DNA of 64,000 nt from Siphonodentalium dalli (lineage: Eukaryota > Mollusca > Scaphopoda > Gadilida > Siphonodentaliidae): the NCBI GenBank assembly GCA_032622095.1, contig CP136061.1, positions 83,302,324 through 83,366,323 of the forward strand, read 5' to 3'. Below the pieces are notes generated by a model. It saw only the letters and a list, made by a program, of their open reading frames with translations, was not told the DNA's origin and did not search any database. Shown here piece by piece: positions 32,786-45,400 of this stretch. The translations under genes were made by a program, and so were the position numbers. Every line of letters starts with the position of its first letter. The stretch's first letter is position 1.

Positions 32786-35589
32786 TCAGATATTTAGGAT
32801 AGGTTTGGTGAATTTCAATTCGGAGCTTGCAGTCATTTGGGAGTTCGTTCCACAAACATCTTGATCTGGTTGATATAGTTTTCCTTGCTTTAGTTGTTCT
32901 CCTGTATTCACAATATAGATTTGAGTTTGCTTTAAATCATCATGAATTTCATTCAACTCAGTGAACAATGATAATGATTTTGGGAGTTTCTTTTGTTGAA
33001 AATCATGTAAAATTTTAATCATCCGCATATTTCCGATATCCCTAATTAATAAAAGATTGTTTTCTTTACAGGTGTTATTAACATTTACTTTTCTATAGCA
33101 TAATGTAGCTATTGATTTATTCTGTATTTTTTCAAGTTTTCCTAGATTTTTTTGTGTGGTTACACTCCATATAGCATTGCAGTAGGTCAGATGAGGAAGA
33201 ATAAGCGTGGAATAAAGATTCTTCATGGTTTCTCTTGGAACAAATTCGCTGACTGTCCTCGTTATTCCTAGGTTTCTAGAAAGTTTTGAGGTGATTGTAT
33301 CAATATGTATATCCCAGGACAAGTTTTCTTCAATATTTATACCAAGGCAATTTGTATTTTTTTACCCTGTTTATCACTGCTCCTTTAATGTTTAGTTCAG
33401 GTAAGAGAATGTTCTTCTTTTTAAGGTCAGTATTTGTAAAAAGCATATAGTTAGTTTTTTCAAGATTGGGTGATAATTTGTTAGCTGAGAACCATTCACA
33501 CATTTTATTCATCGCAGTGTTTACTTTCTCATAGTCTTCCAATATTAATATTTACTATGAATAAAAGGCATTAGTATCATCCGCAAAAAGTATCAATTTC
33601 AGATCTTTACATATGTTAGGCAAATCATTCATGTATATGAGAAAAAGAAGGGGACCAAGAATTCACCCCTGTGGAACACCACAGGAAATAGGTATCTGGC
33701 TAGATATATAACCATCATATTGTACTGATTGCTTCCTATTCGATAAATAGCTACAAAACCAATTCAGTGCAACCCCTCGACATCCATAATGTTCAAATTT
33801 GCTAAGCATTATTTTATGGTTTATTGTATCAAAAGCTTTTGATAGGTCTAAAAAGACTCCAATGGTAGTTTCCTTTTTGTCAAGTGCCCCAGTTATTTTT
33901 TCTAATAAGTCAGTAAATGCAAGCACCGTAGAGTGGTTCTTTCTAAATCCATATTGACTGTCATATAAAATACTGTATTTTTCTAAGTAGTTACTTAGTC
34001 TATCATACATTAGTTTTTCAATAATCTTAGAGAAGACTGGTAATACTGATACTGGTCTATAATTTCTCATAGTTGTTGGATCTTTAGCTTTATAAATATG
34101 TATGACTTTAGCTATTTTCATGAGGTCTGGGAATACACCCTGGGAAAGGGAAATATTGCATAAATGTGTGAGAGGTTTAATGAAGAGTTCATAGCTTTGT
34201 TTTAAGATAGAGCATTTGAGATCAACTATGCCTGCAGCCTTTTTTTAGTTGATATTATTTAGAATCTGTATCACTTCAAGTTCATTTGTTGGGTGAATGA
34301 AAAATGAAGAAGTATTTGAATGTTTCAGGTAGTCAGTTGCATTTTGTTCAGATTTGATTTTTTCAGCAAGTGTTGGTCCTATTTTTGTAAAATATTCATT
34401 GAATTTTGATGCAATAATCTTTCTATCAGTTATATATTTGTTCTCGTATAGGAGTTCTGTTGTGGTGTTATCTTTTTTCTTATTTAGAATACTTTTTAGG
34501 AGTTTCCAAGTGGCATTTATATTTCCTTCATATTGTTGGAATTTGTTATGATAATATTTTTGTTTTGTCATGCGGATTACTGAGTTTAGCCTATTCCTGT
34601 ATGTCTTATATTTATCATTATTGTAATTTGTTCGGCATTCTAGGAATGTTTTGTACAGTTTATTTTTACTTTTTATGGAGTTGAGTATTCCTTTTGTTAT
34701 CCATGGTGTAAGATGATTTGTGGCTTTGATTCTTTTTTTTACATTTTGGGAAGCTACTGTTGCAACTATTCATTATTTTCTCATGGAATATTCTATAGGC
34801 GTCATTGCATTCATGGCAATTTATTACTTCATCCCAATTAGTGCCAGACATTTCAGAGATAAAACTTTGAATTTTGCAGTCTGAAAAGTCTCTTTTATAT
34901 ATAATTTTATCTTTTTTGTCATCATTCTCTCAACATTTTTTACCAGAAGGTTGATTGGTAAATGATCAGTTATGTCCTCCACAAATATACCAGATGTGAT
35001 TGAGGAAGATAGGTGGCAGTTGGAAAATATATATTGTATATAAGAGTTGCACTGAACTCAGTAATTCTAGTAGGTTTGGTTATGGTTGGTAGTAACATAA
35101 ATGATTTCAGTAAGTTCATAAATTTTTTACCAGAGGTATTATCACTACTTATGTTTATATTAAAATCTCCCATCAGAAAACACTCTTTCTTTTCTTTTTG
35201 TATTTTTTCTAGTAATGTTTCAAGTTTTTCAAGGAAAATATTTGTGTCTGAGTTTGGACATCTGTATATACAACCTACCAATTGGCTTTTATTTTTTTAG
35301 AAGGTAATTCAACGAATATACTCTCAATGGATTCACTGAATATCGAAAGATTAGTTCGTACCTGTGCTTTAATACTTGAGTGAACATATAGGCCCACACC
35401 ACCACCAGTTCTTTCACTTCTGTGATTTTCATAGAAACTATAGTCATTGATTTGAGTTAGTTGTGTAGGTGAGTCATCTGTCAGCCAGCTCTCGGTGATT
35501 CCAATTATGCCAAAGCTATGTCTGCAGGTATTTAGAAAAGTAGTCATTTAGTCCATATTTCTCAAAAGGGAACGTATATTGAAATGTAT
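32786..35589 (-). pseudogene. LINE endonuclease/reverse transcriptase remains
   Basis: The APE endonuclease starts near 35580 (HFNIRSLL, then GIIGITESWL at ~35500) and continues to 34970 (GCIYRCPNSD, FLMGDFNIN, TKPTRITEFS). Reverse transcriptase motifs appear at 34121-33663 (NYRPVSVLPVFSK, YGFRKNHST, FLDLSKAFDTINH, CGVPQG) and just beyond (ILGPLLFL, LFADDTNAF near 33570-33650). The C-terminal region is at 33542-32786. At least three stops or frame changes interrupt it: a stop after NMD near 35545, a stop directly after GVPQG at ~33665, and a frame change near 33330. It is a dead copy. Confidence 0.75.
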
Positions 35590-35670
35590 CATCTCAGTTC
35601 AGCACACGGTTCAGTGTCATGGCTGGATCATTGTATAACTACCAAGGTAGATTAGATAGATTAAGATTAC

Positions 35671-38398
35671 ATGACATCTGACCACTTCCCATTGGTCGTT
35701 TCGTTGAAGTCACAACTTTTCCCAAGGTATAATCCACATACGCCTTATGCGACAACAGAACATAAGATAAATTGGAAACGAGCCAATGCAGAGCAAATGG
35801 AAAAATACATTAATCTTTCTGGGCAGTTATTGAAGAAAATTCACCTCGGAGTGCTAACGGAAGATTCTGATGACGAAAAAATTCCCGACATGAAAGAAAG
35901 AATTTCGATTCGGATTAATGAAGTTTATCAACAAATTGTTAGTACTTTAAAGGAATCAGCTACCAAGTCCGTCTTAGTAGATAGAAATGGTACAGACAGG
36001 TTTCGTTTCGTACCCGGATGGAATGCCTATGTGAAGCGATTACACGAAAAGGCAAGGGAAACCTTCATCACATGGGTAAACCAGGGGCGACCTAGACATG
36101 GATACATTTATGAAAGAATGTGTCGATGTCGATCAATGTTTAAATCATCTCTAAGGAAATGCAAATCTAATGTTGAGCAGCTTAAAGCCAACGAATTAGC
36201 TAAACACCTGGATAGCAAGGATATGAATTCTTTTTGGAAATGTGTCTCAAACGGAACAAGATGCAGTAACGCAACTTCGGTTGGTGGGTCTAATGGCGAA
36301 GTAGAAGTTTCAGAAATGTGGGGAGATCATTTCAGACAAATCTGTTCTAGCAACGAAGAACCATCGAGCATCCTCAAGGACACTCGATTGGTAACAGCTA
36401 TGATTCTTCGCAGGATGATTCAGTAGTGCAGATCACTGAAACCGAGATGATAGAGGCATTGAACAAACTCAAGGATGGTAACTCCCCTGGTCCAGATGGT
36501 ATAACGGCGGAACATCTGAAATACTGCGATAAATTTATTCTTAAGTGTCTCATCGCTGTTATGGGTGCTATAATTAAAGATGGATTATCTCTTTAAATAA
36601 ATTTTTTTAAATAGTTGCGTGGATATAAAATAATATATATGAACTGAAGACCTATGTCCGGAAAAGCTTCTATCAATTAATATTGATTTTATTTCGAATA
36701 TTAAATCGGGCCCATTTATGTTACTATTTTTAGAATCGACCATTCGGATGAGACCGTATTGCGATATAGAGCACTGGGCTGTTCCTACGGCTACGCAACG
36801 AATGTCAAATGTCACAGATTGGTTGTTTGTACCGTTTTGTTCCACAGATATAAGCGATAATGAGTATAATTAACGTTTATTTGTGACAAAATTGCACAAT
36901 ATAATTTCTGGTCTCTGTTAACAGTAACCAATATTGTTCGTTAGCTGAACAAACACACCTTTTTAGACCAGAAAATATTCGAAATAAAATTAATATTAAT
37001 CGATAGAAGCATTTCCGGACAGGAGTCTTCGATTCAGATCTAACATTTTATACCCCGGTAACTATATAATACATGTTTACAAAGAGATAATCCACCTTTA
37101 AGCATGGACATCTTCCACCTGACTTGCTGAAAGTGACGATCGTGCCGATTCTAAAAAATAAAATAGGGAATGTTGCAGACAAAGATAATTATCGCCCAGT
37201 GGCGTTATCGTGCGTTATGTCAAAAGTTTTAGAAAATATCTTTTTGAGTAGAATTTCAGAGCAGCTGTATACAACAGACAACCAGTTTGGATTCAAGAGA
37301 CAACACGACAACACTCGACAGACGGTTGTATATTCACACTGAAAAAAGTAATAAGGCACTATACTTCAAAGAACACTCCAGTATTTGTGTGCTGTTTGGA
37401 TGCACGTAAAGCTTTCGATCGAGTAAATCAAGAAAAACTATTACATCTTCTGGAGAAACGATCGATTCCACCGGCAATTATTCGCATTCTCAGAAACTGG
37501 TTCATGAATCAGAGATACAATGTAAGATGGGGACAATCGTACTCAACTTTTTTCAGGCCTACTAGTGGTGTTCGTCAGGGAGGAATATTGAGTCCTCACC
37601 TATTCAACATTTACACGAACGAGATAAGCCATAGGATCAACACCAGTAATGCGGGTTGTATGATTGGTAATGTGAAAATTAATCATTTGTCTTATGCGTA
37701 TGACATGTGTATTATCATTATTTGTCTTATGCAGATGACATGTGTATTATCATTATGGCTCGATCTCTGGAAGGACTACGTCGATTATTGAGAATATGTG
37801 AACAAGAGGCTAATGCTATTGATTTGGTATATAACAACCAAAAGACGGTTGGGATGGCTTTCATTCCAAAATCCCTGCACATTCGGACATTTCCAAAACT
37901 CATATTAAACGACACTGAACTCACGTTCGTGTCCTCTTATAAGTATAGTATCTTGGTCACATACTCAATGTTGATTGTTCTGATAATGATGACATTATGC
38001 GCCAGTATCGTTCTATCTGCACACGTTCAAATATACTCATAAGAAAGTTTTATAGATGTTCACTTGATGTTAAGAAATATTTATTCCAAAGGTATGTATC
38101 ACCATTATATTGTGCTCATCTTTGGCTTAACTATACCAGCAAATGTTTTAAAAAACTCACTGTTTGTTTCAACAATGCTTACAGAAAGTTTATTGGGTAT
38201 GCAAGGTCATGTAGTGCGAGTGGGATGTTTGTAAGAGATAGAATTTTTTCCTTAGCAATGTTGATACGAAAGGGTGTGTATGCATTTCGAGAGAGAGTTT
38301 TTACATCTGGTAACGAGTTGTTAAATGCTATATGTCAATCAGATATTATTTACAAGTCTGATTTATTCGATCATTGGAACCAAATTCTATATATGTAA
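35671..38398 (+). pseudogene. Broken LINE endonuclease C-end and reverse transcriptase
   Basis: 35671-36426 encodes the endonuclease C-end and linker (VPGWNAYVKRLHEKARE, RHGYIYERM). RT block 1 follows in another frame (KLKDGNSPGPDGITAEHL at ~36460-36520), then the TTAA element, then KVTIVPILKN, DNYRPVALS and FGFKRQHDNTRQ (37124-37342), CCLDARKAFDRVN and GVRQGGILSPHLFN (37387-37650). The active-site region is tandemly duplicated with a 35-bp period (37686-37755): the first copy reads YAYD and the second YADD, which shifts frame. The end is DLFDHWNQILYM at 38398. Several frame changes; inactive. Confidence 0.75.
36578..37097 (-). mobile_element. TTAA element inserted in the LINE RT, 520 bp
   Basis: Bounded by TTAA at 36574-36577 and 37098-37101. 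Ends AGATGGATTATCTCTTT and AAAGAGATAATCCACCT. Removing it with one TTAA rejoins the RT reading frame (GAII then KHGHLPPDLL), which confirms the borders and shows it inserted after the LINE. Confidence 0.9.
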
Positions 38399-38465
38399 TT
38401 GTATGTTTGATTTCCATATATGGGCATACCTTGCCTGAAATAAACAATAATAATAATAATAATAG

Positions 38466-38860
38466 TATGGTTTTTTGATTTTACATTCTCATTGAATTCT
38501 TCAAGGAGAGTATAGTTGGAAGAAAGTTCAGAATTTTGAGGATCTAATGCGTTCTCATCTTCTTCAATTAGGTGTTCTGTCCGAGAGTCATCATTTAGAG
38601 TAAACGGATTCATAAATAGCGATTTGTTTGATGTGATAGATAAGTGGTCGTCGTCATGCTTCATATCGAATATAGCTAGTCTGAATAGTGTTTCATCCAC
38701 TATGTGATTAAATGGGAACATTCGTCCAATGCAATGGTAACAAAACCAAGGTGCTTGATCAACACTCAGTCTTTTTTTTGATAGCATAGAGCAACATAGG
38801 TGTATCCATTTATCACATGAGTCACAGCATATGGCATCTTGGTTTATTCTTACTGATTTC
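38466..38860 (-). pseudogene. 5' part of the split LINE ORF (PHD-like finger)
   Basis: Minus-strand reading from 38860: NQDAICCDSCDKWIHLCC, then APWFCYHCIGRMFPFN. The zinc-finger-plus-PFN arrangement is common upstream of the endonuclease in CR1-type LINEs. Coding continues to ~38480 and is cut by the (AAT)n tail of the inserted plus-strand LINE. Confidence 0.65.
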
Positions 38861-39257
38861 TACCATCTAGCGATAGCGAGCATTAGGCTGTTCCTATGGC
38901 TACGTACTAGTACCGAACGTCAAATGTTCCAGAATTATTGGTTGTATTGTTGTACGCACCGAAAGTTAACTGTACAAGATTGATTGACTCTATAGTTTTA
39001 TTCCATAGTTATAAGCGATAATGAGTATAATTAACGTTTATTTGTGACAAAATTACACAATAACATTTCTGGTCTCTGTTAACAGTAACCACTATTGATC
39101 GTTAGCTAAACAACCACATCTGTTTAGACCAGAAACTATTCGAAATAAAATTCATATTAATCGATAGAAGCATTTCCGGACAGTAGTCTTCGGTTGAGAT
39201 CTCATATGGTATACCCAGGTAACTATATAATACACGTTTACAAAGAGATAATCCATC
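38861..39257 (-). mobile_element. TTAA element, piece 2 of a split copy
   Basis: Starts at TACCAT and matches the family from its middle to its end, AAAGAGATAATCCATC, followed by TTAA at 39258-39261. It carries ~50 bp of extra sequence near 38950-38995 compared with sister copies. It completes the copy begun at 25117-25306. Confidence 0.75.
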
Positions 39258-39276
39258 TTAAAGCATGTAGACTTAC

Positions 39277-39456
39277 TGGTGTTCTATTTGGAAGTTTAGA
39301 TGACCTGTGAATCAGTCATTGAAGAGAGACTTCTTGATGTTACATGTAGCATGCAGCTGTAGAGCCAGCCAAGACTTGTCTGGGACGTCTTCTTCGATGT
39401 GCATTGGAATGTGATTTGACTGACTCACATATGTGAACCAAATGCTCTGCATCATC
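39277..39456 (-). CDS. Desaturase exon F, up to the split third histidine box
   Basis: 180 bp; takes two bases from exon E and ends with CA of the final His codon, so QIEHH straddles the intron. Encodes [30 protein letters not shown], then TGA in place of TGG, then [11 protein letters not shown]. Acceptor TTACAG; donor GTAAGT. The stop could be a real lesion, an allele or a base-call error. Confidence 0.75.
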
Positions 39457-42400
39457 CTGTAATTAACAAATCAAATAGCTCATCCAATGTTATAATAAAC
39501 TAGGTTATTGCATTTGGGATGCGATTTGACTGACTCACCCATGTGAACCAAATGCTCTATACCACCCTCTAATCAACAAATCAAATGTTATAATAAATAA
39601 AAGATCGCAGTCCAAAATGTCCCAGACGAAGGTGGCAAATTTGAAGGAGTTGTGGGTTTCAGATCCCGATACTACATAATGTAGGAGGAATTGATTACAC
39701 CATTCTGATACAAAGTGCATATTCACTAAGTATGTTGCACATCTTCAATGTGTCGAGAAAGGGTAAGTAATTCTAAAATAAAAACATAAAACATTTCTAT
39801 GTCGAAAGATAACTCCGCCAAAATGACTCCTCCCACCACCTGAATTAGTCAAATATCCCCTCTTGACGGAATGCCATTTGAACCTCTCTCCTTGAGGCAG
39901 TTTGGATTGGAATATTCAAACTTGGTGCCCAATTTGGCAGAATGTAGGAAAAGGTGCGATTGTTTGGTCTAAAAATAACAAATTCTCCACTAATTACTGG
40001 TTGACAAATTTGAACAAAGATGAGTCATTATGAACAGGAAAAAAAATTCAATAAACAAACAAAGGGAGGCTTATAGAACATAACTAGACCACCATTTTTA
40101 TCTCAGTGACTAACCTCGTGGCTTCAAAGTGGAAGAATGCCCATCCTAATCCAAGAAGAGATGTAGTTAAACCAAATATCCGCACAAGACCTGCAGTAGC
40201 TATAACAAATTCCTGAAACAAACAATATACAACTAGGTCACAAAAATAACAGCCTGTTTTACGAACATAAGTAGCCCCTAAACCGGGCCTCCTATTATTT
40301 TAGTAAGACACACGTGTATTATCGGCATGCACAGTAACGTTATAGCTTAGCGCAATGATGTCGATGGAACTGTACTATTATGCTAATTAAAGATGGATTA
40401 TCTCTTGAAATGTGGATTGTCTCTTTGTAAACACGTAGTATATAGTATACAATATTAGATATGACTCGAAGACTCCTGTCCGGAAATGCTTCTATCGATT
40501 AATATTCATTTTATTTAGAATATTTTCTGGTCTACAAGGGTGTGGTTGTTTAGCTAACGAACAATAGTGGTTACTGTTAACAGAGACCAGAAATGTTATT
40601 TTGTCACAAATAAACATTAATTATACTCATTACAGCTTATAACTATGGAATAAGACAATACAACCATTCATTCGGGGACAGTTGACGTTCGGTATGTAGC
40701 CATAGGATAGCCTAATGCTCTCAATCGCTATATGGTATCACCCAAATGGTCTGTTCTAAAAATATACAAATAAACGGTCCCAATAAAATATTCGAAATAA
40801 AATCAGTATTAATTGATAGAAGCCTTTCCGGACAGGGATCTTCGGTTCATATTTATTATTTTTTACCCACGCAACTATTTCAAATTTGTTATTTAAAGAG
40901 ATAATCCATCTTTAAATAACAAATTTGAAATAGTTGTGTCGGTATAAAATAATAGATATGAACTGGTTGTTGTATAAAATAATAAATATGAACTGGTTGT
41001 TGTTGTTTTATTCCATAGTTATAAGCGATAATGAGTATAATTAACGTTTATTTGTAACCGAATTACCCAATAAAATTTCTGGTCTTTGTTAACAGTAACC
41101 ACTATTGTTCGTCAGCGAAACAACCACACCCTTTTAGACCAGAACATATTCTAAATAAAATGAATATTAATCGATAGAAGCATTTCCGGACAGGAGTCTT
41201 CGATTCATATCTAATATGTTATACCCCGGTAACTATATAATACATGTTTACAAAGAGATAATCCACATTTACAGTGAAACGTAATCACATGTCTTATAGT
41301 GGACGATGTTAGTGTTTTGCGTCCCATTTGTTGATTTAAGTATGTTTTGGATCATGTAATAAATTGAATCTACAACTCGTCCCCAGTTTATAGCGGAATT
41401 TACAAAACTAGTCCAGTAAATTAGGTCTGGACCTCGCCAAAGGCTCGGTCCATACCTTATTTACTGCACTCGTTTTGTATATTCCGCTATAAACTGGGGA
41501 CTCGTTTGTAGATCCTCTATTTATCACATAACTAGCCCATAAACCGACCTCATATATTTAGTAAGACACATGCGTATTGTCGGCATGCGCAGTGACGTAA
41601 GAGCTTAGCGATATGATGTCGATGTAACTGCCGGAACTTTATTATGTTAATTAGCAATTAATTATGATATTCGAATTGCGTTGGGTTACTTATCGTTGAC
41701 TGTGAGATAAAGATGGGTGATAAGGTTGGTTGAACAATTTTGCCAACATGAATTTATAGTTATGTGCTAAAGCATATTGCTGCCCACGTAATGTTACATA
41801 AATTGCGCGTAAATGTAATTGACTTACGCTTATAAGCACAATTGGATTACGTTCGTGTACAAATAATTGCGCTTATGAATAAATCATTAATTAAGCTTAG
41901 GTCCAATTATTTAATATGTTACACTTACTTACCACCCAGAGTTTCCTGGTGAACATATGATAAAATGTCATATTCTGGAAATATAGTGGAAACAGCAGAG
42001 GTGGGCCCGCTGAAAAAGAAACAGACATCATATACATCATAATCATAGGCGTGCGAGAATGATACACCATATATAGGGTCGTTACAGGCGGTGTACGAGT
42101 AACGGACACTATATATTAGAGAAGTCGTACGAGAAACAGGTATCATGCATATATGTAGGATCGCTACACTCTCAAATAAAGCAATTGATTTAGGTACCCC
42201 ATGGAACCTAAAGCCGCGATAGTACCAGACAGTTTGGTACTATAAGCCTTTAGAGCCTTTTTAGCGTTATAGAACCACATGAGTTGGTACTCCACAGAGT
42301 GCCAATCGTTGGCTCCATGCTGATTGGGTGAGACCGTGGGTGTGTCAATATCGAGTGCCGTGTGCAAACGATTAAATTAAAGTGAAAAATGGCCGCCCGT

Positions 42401-45400
42401 CGACTCGCGGTCGTAGATCTGTAGGATTATTTCATTTAGCACTATGCAAGGGAGTCTTTGTGGTTTTGTACTTAATTGGATGTTTAAACGCGGCAGCATA
42501 ATTTGGAATGTAACATGTCACATTGTTAAATTTGCCGGTATCAGGGCTGTTTTGTTCTCTGGAGTATCAAATTGCTGGATCTATGCGTAGTACCTAAATA
42601 CTTCAGAGTACCTGTCTTGATATTTTGGTACTTCAGATAATATATAGGGCGTATCATGAAAGCATCTATTTCTTGGCACCTCATATCGTGAGCGTCATGG
42701 CTTGGGTGACATAAATGCGGGGAGGTATTATATGCACAATGCCCGGGTAGAACTTAAATAATTATTCGGTAATGCAGAGTACCAACAATTTGGTACTCTA
42801 GAGTACCAAGAAGTTGGTACTCCAGAGTACCAAACATTTTGGTACTCTAGAGTACCTAAACTTTTGGTACTCCAGAGTACCAAAAAGTTGGTACTCCCCC
42901 TGGGACAAAGCTTAGTACCTACGTAGGTACTCTGAAGAACCTATATTTTTAAGAGTGTACAGACAGCGTGCGAGAAACATGGATCACATATAGGGTCGTT
43001 ACAGATGGAGTATGATAAACATGCACAATATATAGGGTCGTTACAGACGGCGTGCGAGAAACAGACGCCATACACTGTTAGAAAATACTGTCGGTTTGAC
43101 AATTTCGGACCGTCATAATCCGACCGTCCCATACCATTTCATCAGTTGTATGTTTTTTTACCGTTATTTTATGTGCCCATGAAAATTGTCTGAGTTAAAC
43201 ATTTTCGTGATCCAAAGTTCATGCCGTCAAAATTCAATAATATATTTATCGCCGTCCAATTTATATACGGCAATGACTCCATACAGTATGACTGAATCTG
43301 ACTCTGCTGATATTTAATATGTATTTTTAATCCGGCATTCATTCTGTGTTATGCGGGTCCGTCTTACCTTGAGTACGTACTTACGTTATTCTCAAGTCCG
43401 GGTTTAAGTTCCCTGCTTTAGCACTCACCTATTGTATTCGCCATTTTGCGCATTTGGTCGCAGGCAAATTACAAACAATTTGTTTTTGGAAACATAATAC
43501 CCTTTCATTTGTGGACAGCTATTAAGACGGTCTGATTTCGGTTCCTTTGTTAACCGGACAAGTTTCAATTCTGCGAAAACGGGCTTAATCATTGACATTT
43601 TCCACTAAATTGTGACAACTGGGCCGTATTCGAGAGTAGATATTTATTAATTTCATGGCATGATCTAAGGTCGGTTGTAACCTGACTGCATTCAACTCAG
43701 TGCTGAGACTATCAAAACACTGGTACATTTACTGACACAAGAGGATACTGGTTCAATAAACACGAGCTTCGATGTCAATAATAACAGCGAGCAGCTATTA
43801 TAATTGTGACAATGACCTGTTCAATCCAGTTGACAGTGTTCTGATTGTTTCAAAGTACATGCATGTACAGTCACATGAGAGGATATACATTAACTGTATG
43901 CACCAGAGTAATTCACAACAGCTTCAATGTCCACAACAACAAAAACACCGTAAACAATCAACTGATGCCGCGCAGTGACGGACGATCACATATCTACAAT
44001 TCCAACTTCCAAGTACAACTATTACAATTATACGGACCGATTCATCGCATGTTCATCAATTTTCATTGAAACATGTGGATATGAGACATTGTCGTCATTC
44101 GCCGTGTTATCGCCCAGTTACACGTATTACAACAATTTACGGACCGGGAGCCCACTCTTGGTTGGATGTTCTTAATAAATTATATTCGGCTGACTCACTG
44201 ATATGGATAATAAGTGTCGTGATACCAGTATACACCGTTGGATGCACCATGCTGTCAAATTTCTTCGAAAAATGTGCGACTATAGAAGTACATTGTCGCC
44301 AAGTCATCGCTCACAGTTATTGCGGGATCTGCTGTTGTCTTGAAGGTTTCGATCTCAACTAGCTGATATACTGATATATTGTCATGGTGTACTGATTCAA
44401 TTGTTAAAACAAAAACAAGTGACTGGACAATTTTACGCCTTACATGTTACCAGAAAGATGTTTTACTTTTACATGTACATACATTTGAGTTTTAACTGTG
44501 ATGTAGCTTTGTTCGTTTAAGTCTTAAAATGGCATGCCAATTCATTTGTTTAGAATGGTCGAAATTAGTATTACTCGTAACTGAATACTGATGCGTTGGC
44601 TATTACTGCTATCGTTTTCTTATTTACAGCCGTATTTATACATTAGTCAGTGAAAGGTGCACACATCCTTTTTCCGGATAAATTCCACAAGTTCGATCCT
44701 CTGCAAACTGCGAAGTTTCATAAGTATTGTCTATCACTTTATGCATTGAGGACTTACGTTTCATCAAAACTATGATCGTAATAGAAGAACGTAGATGTAT
44801 TTTTAAGTTGCTAATAATACTAGTTTCGACCATTCAAAAACATATGAATCGTAATGCCTACCGGGAAATCATATTGTCACCATGGGGACCTGGCTAATTC
44901 TACGGTAAATTAGCAAATTAATAACTGACCTTTATTAGTTACGGTCTTGATATTAATTAAACGGTGTTGAACCGTAAAAATACAACGGTCTGACAGTTAC
45001 TGGTTACAGTCGGCCAGTTACTTAAACGGGTTTGTACCGTGGAACATGCTACAGCCTGACCGTATGTTTAACGGTCCAAGGTTGCATGGTAAGCGACATT
45101 TCCCCTTAACATAGGAAACAGATTATGGCACAGGCAGTTCTCATTTCTAATTACGTGTGTCAATACAGACTCCATACACGACCCCCATGGTGGACATAGT
45201 TATGACATCATACAATAGGCGGTGGCAAAGTAACTACATCTCCGTGGTGAACGTACGATATCATACCATAGGCGAGTTACTACACTTGCTATATATATAC
45301 TCACATAGAAAGAAATATGTGTGTTGAAAGTTATAAGGCATGCTCTTCTTCCATGCTTTAGCTACCTGAAAAAGAAATGTACAAACTCGATCTATGTACT

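Larger units (their letters stand above)
35590..38464 (+). mobile_element. 5'-truncated LINE with (AAT)n tail
   Basis: Starts in the endonuclease domain (SDHFPLVVSL at ~35674), runs through the RT and ends in an (AAT)n tail at ~38444-38464. GTAT occurs on both sides (35586-35589 and 38465-38468), a possible short target duplication. It interrupts the minus-strand LINE and is itself interrupted by a TTAA element (36578-37097). Confidence 0.75.
32201..38860 (-). mobile_element. 5'-truncated LINE, split by a second LINE
   Basis: A minus-strand LINE flanked by TACCAT at 32195-32200 and 38861-38866, a likely target duplication. The 5' part (38466-38860) encodes a PHD-like finger (CCDSCDKWIHLCC, then WFCYHC). 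The remainder lies at 32201-35589, and the plus-strand LINE 35590-38464 sits between. The 3' end is A/T-rich and non-coding (32201-32785). Related to CR1/jockey-type LINEs. Confidence 0.75.

Noticed and set aside
40115-40212. Exon first read as part of an XK-related (XKR) membrane protein
   Set aside because: The hydrophobic [10 protein letters not shown] segment fitted loosely, but adding the neighbouring exons in phase gave clear FADS motifs (HNQHH, KDPDV, QIEH), which XKR lacks.
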